This document shows positions 62,997-64,000 of a DNA stretch of 64,000 nucleotides, piece after piece. The position numbers and the translations under genes are program-made. The DNA is from Moritella sp. F3 (lineage in GTDB: Bacteria > Pseudomonadota > Gammaproteobacteria > Enterobacterales > Moritellaceae): positions 186,001 through 250,000 of the forward strand of contig NZ_BLRL01000002.1 of the NCBI RefSeq assembly GCF_015082335.1. The letters are read 5' to 3'. The notes beneath the pieces were generated by a model, which searched no databases, was not told where the DNA came from, and saw only the letters and a program-made list of their open reading frames with translations. Each line of letters opens with the position of its first letter. The stretch's first letter is position 1.

Positions 62997-64000
62997 ATGA
63001 CAGGTTATTTCATCCAAGCATTCATCTATCTGTTTGCCGCCGTTATCACGGTACCGATAGCGAAACGACTCGGACTCGGATCCGTACTAGGTTATTTAAT
63101 TGCCGGGGTTATTATCGGCCCAGTGATAGGTTTAGTGGGGAGTGAAACCGCGACTATTCAGCATTTTGCCGAGTTCGGTGTGGTGATGATGCTATTTCTG
63201 GTCGGACTGGAACTAGAGCCACGCATGCTCTGGGATATGCGTCATCGTCTCATCGGTTTAGGTGGCTTACAAGTCGGCTTAACGATTGCCGCAGTGATGG
63301 GGATCGCGCTCACGCTTGGTTTAGACTGGGGACTTGCGCTGACTATTGGCTTGGTATTTTCATTGTCATCAACCGCGATCGTATTGCAAACCTTTAACGA
63401 AAAAGGCCTGACCAAAACCGAAGGCGCACGCTCTGCATTCTCCGTATTATTGTTTCAAGATATTGCCGTGATCCCAATGTTAGCGTTAATTCCATTATTA
63501 GCCATCCCAGAATTGGTTGAGCAAGCGCAAAATGCCGTGCAAGCAGCAAGTGCACAGCATGAAGAATTATCCCTCGTTGCTAATATCTCAGGTATTTATT
63601 ATGCCTTAGTTATTATCGTGGCGATCACAGGTGTGATTGTTGGCGGGCACTATCTAAGTCGTCCACTGTTTAAATTTGTCGCAAGTTCTAAAGTGAACGA
63701 GATCTTTACTGCCACCTCATTAATGCTGGTGATCGGTATCGCCGCTATCATGAATTTAGTTGGTCTTTCCCCTGCCCTAGGCGCCTTCCTGGCTGGTGTC
63801 GTATTAGCGACCAGTGAGTTTAGACATCAGCTTGAAGCCACTATCGAACCTTTCAAGGGCCTATTGTTGGGCTTGTTCTTCATGACCGTAGGCGCAGGTA
63901 TCGATTTTGACATTCTGTTTAACGACACCGCAACTATCATCTCGATAACACTGGGCTTGATGCTGATAAAAGCCACCGTATTGTTTATTCTGACGGTGAT
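62997..64000 (+). CDS. CPA2-family cation:proton antiporter (KefB/YbaL group), 3'-truncated
   Basis: ATG 62997 with AAGGA six bases upstream; open to the window end (about 334 residues, no stop). Membrane part of a monovalent cation:proton antiporter-2: LGLGSVLGYLIAGVIIGP, FGVVMMLFLVGLELEPRMLW, SLSSTAIVLQTFNEKG, and FQDIAVIPMLALIPLLA are typical of the Kef branch; GAFLAGVVLATSEFRHQLEATIEPFKGLLLGLFFMTVG also fits. The C-terminal TrkA-N nucleotide-binding domain would be outside the window, so KefB, KefC and YbaL cannot be told apart. Confidence 0.9.
   Translation, partial: MTGYFIQAFIYLFAAVITVPIAKRLGLGSVLGYLIAGVIIGPVIGLVGSETATIQHFAEFGVVMMLFLVGLELEPRMLWDMRHRLIGLGGLQVGLTIAAVMGIALTLGLDWGLALTIGLVFSLSSTAIVLQTFNEKGLTKTEGARSAFSVLLFQDIAVIPMLALIPLLAIPELVEQAQNAVQAASAQHEELSLVANISGIYYALVIIVAITGVIVGGHYLSRPLFKFVASSKVNEIFTATSLMLVIGIAAIMNLVGLSPALGAFLAGVVLATSEFRHQLEATIEPFKGLLLGLFFMTVGAGIDFDILFNDTATIISITLGLMLIKATVLFILTV

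Overview
The window looks like a chromosomal segment of a marine, probably cold-adapted gammaproteobacterium. Moritella is my best guess; Psychromonas, Shewanella or Vibrio relatives are possible. This is inference from gene content and moderate-to-low G+C, not from a marker gene. Supporting content: an LctP lactate permease with a Shewanella-type FAD/Fe-S D-lactate dehydrogenase, nagE//nagBAC, NhaD, scpAB, a fused trpCF, an FMN riboswitch before ribB, and several multi-domain c-di-GMP enzymes. No rRNA, tRNA, CRISPR array or intact insertion sequence was seen.

Layout. 1-1541: lactate permease, cut by the window edge. 1542-3290: AT-rich accessory stretch with an orphan phage CII-like regulator and two small unknown genes, then a triple-PAS diguanylate cyclase. 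4964-7607: exported protein, nudC and a LysR regulator divergent from D-lactate dehydrogenase (7796-10642). 10692-13835: two GNAT acetyltransferases, then a SutR(YdcN)-like regulator divergent from a YdcO/BenE transporter, with two copies of a palindromic operator between them. 13890-18142: aqpZ, an outer-membrane protein, a RecQ-type helicase and tpx with a perfect FNR box. 18419-23342: GlcNAc module, nagE divergent from nagB-nagA-nagC. 23520-29654: yciH, small lipoprotein, FMN riboswitch-ribB, membrane protein, DUF4382 lipoprotein, GGDEF/EAL protein. 29889-36868: small membrane protein, ybbP-like permease and ybbA head-to-head with tesA, then polB with a LexA-like box. 37117-45312: MFS protein with a large helical C-terminal extension, small lipoprotein, nhaD, YbdG-type MscS channel, dCache-GGDEF-EAL protein.

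45388-49391 is a leftward housekeeping cluster (rluB, scpB, scpA, yciO-like, rnm-like). Divergent from it is a complete trp operon (trpL-E-G-D-CF-B-A, 49555-56523) with a three-Trp leader peptide and an intrinsic attenuator. The end holds an atypical ROK regulator, a four-gene PotABCD-type ABC importer, a divergent 2H-phosphoesterase (DUF1868-like) preceded by a perfect 18-bp-arm inverted repeat, and the start of a CPA2 cation/proton antiporter running off the window.

Functional themes: lactate respiration (lctP, dld), amino-sugar uptake and catabolism (nag), tryptophan synthesis, c-di-GMP signalling (three proteins), and ion/osmotic homeostasis (NhaD, MscS, AqpZ, CPA2). The least understood locus is 56603-62835: a zinc-motif-less ROK regulator, an importer of unknown substrate and a 2H phosphoesterase.
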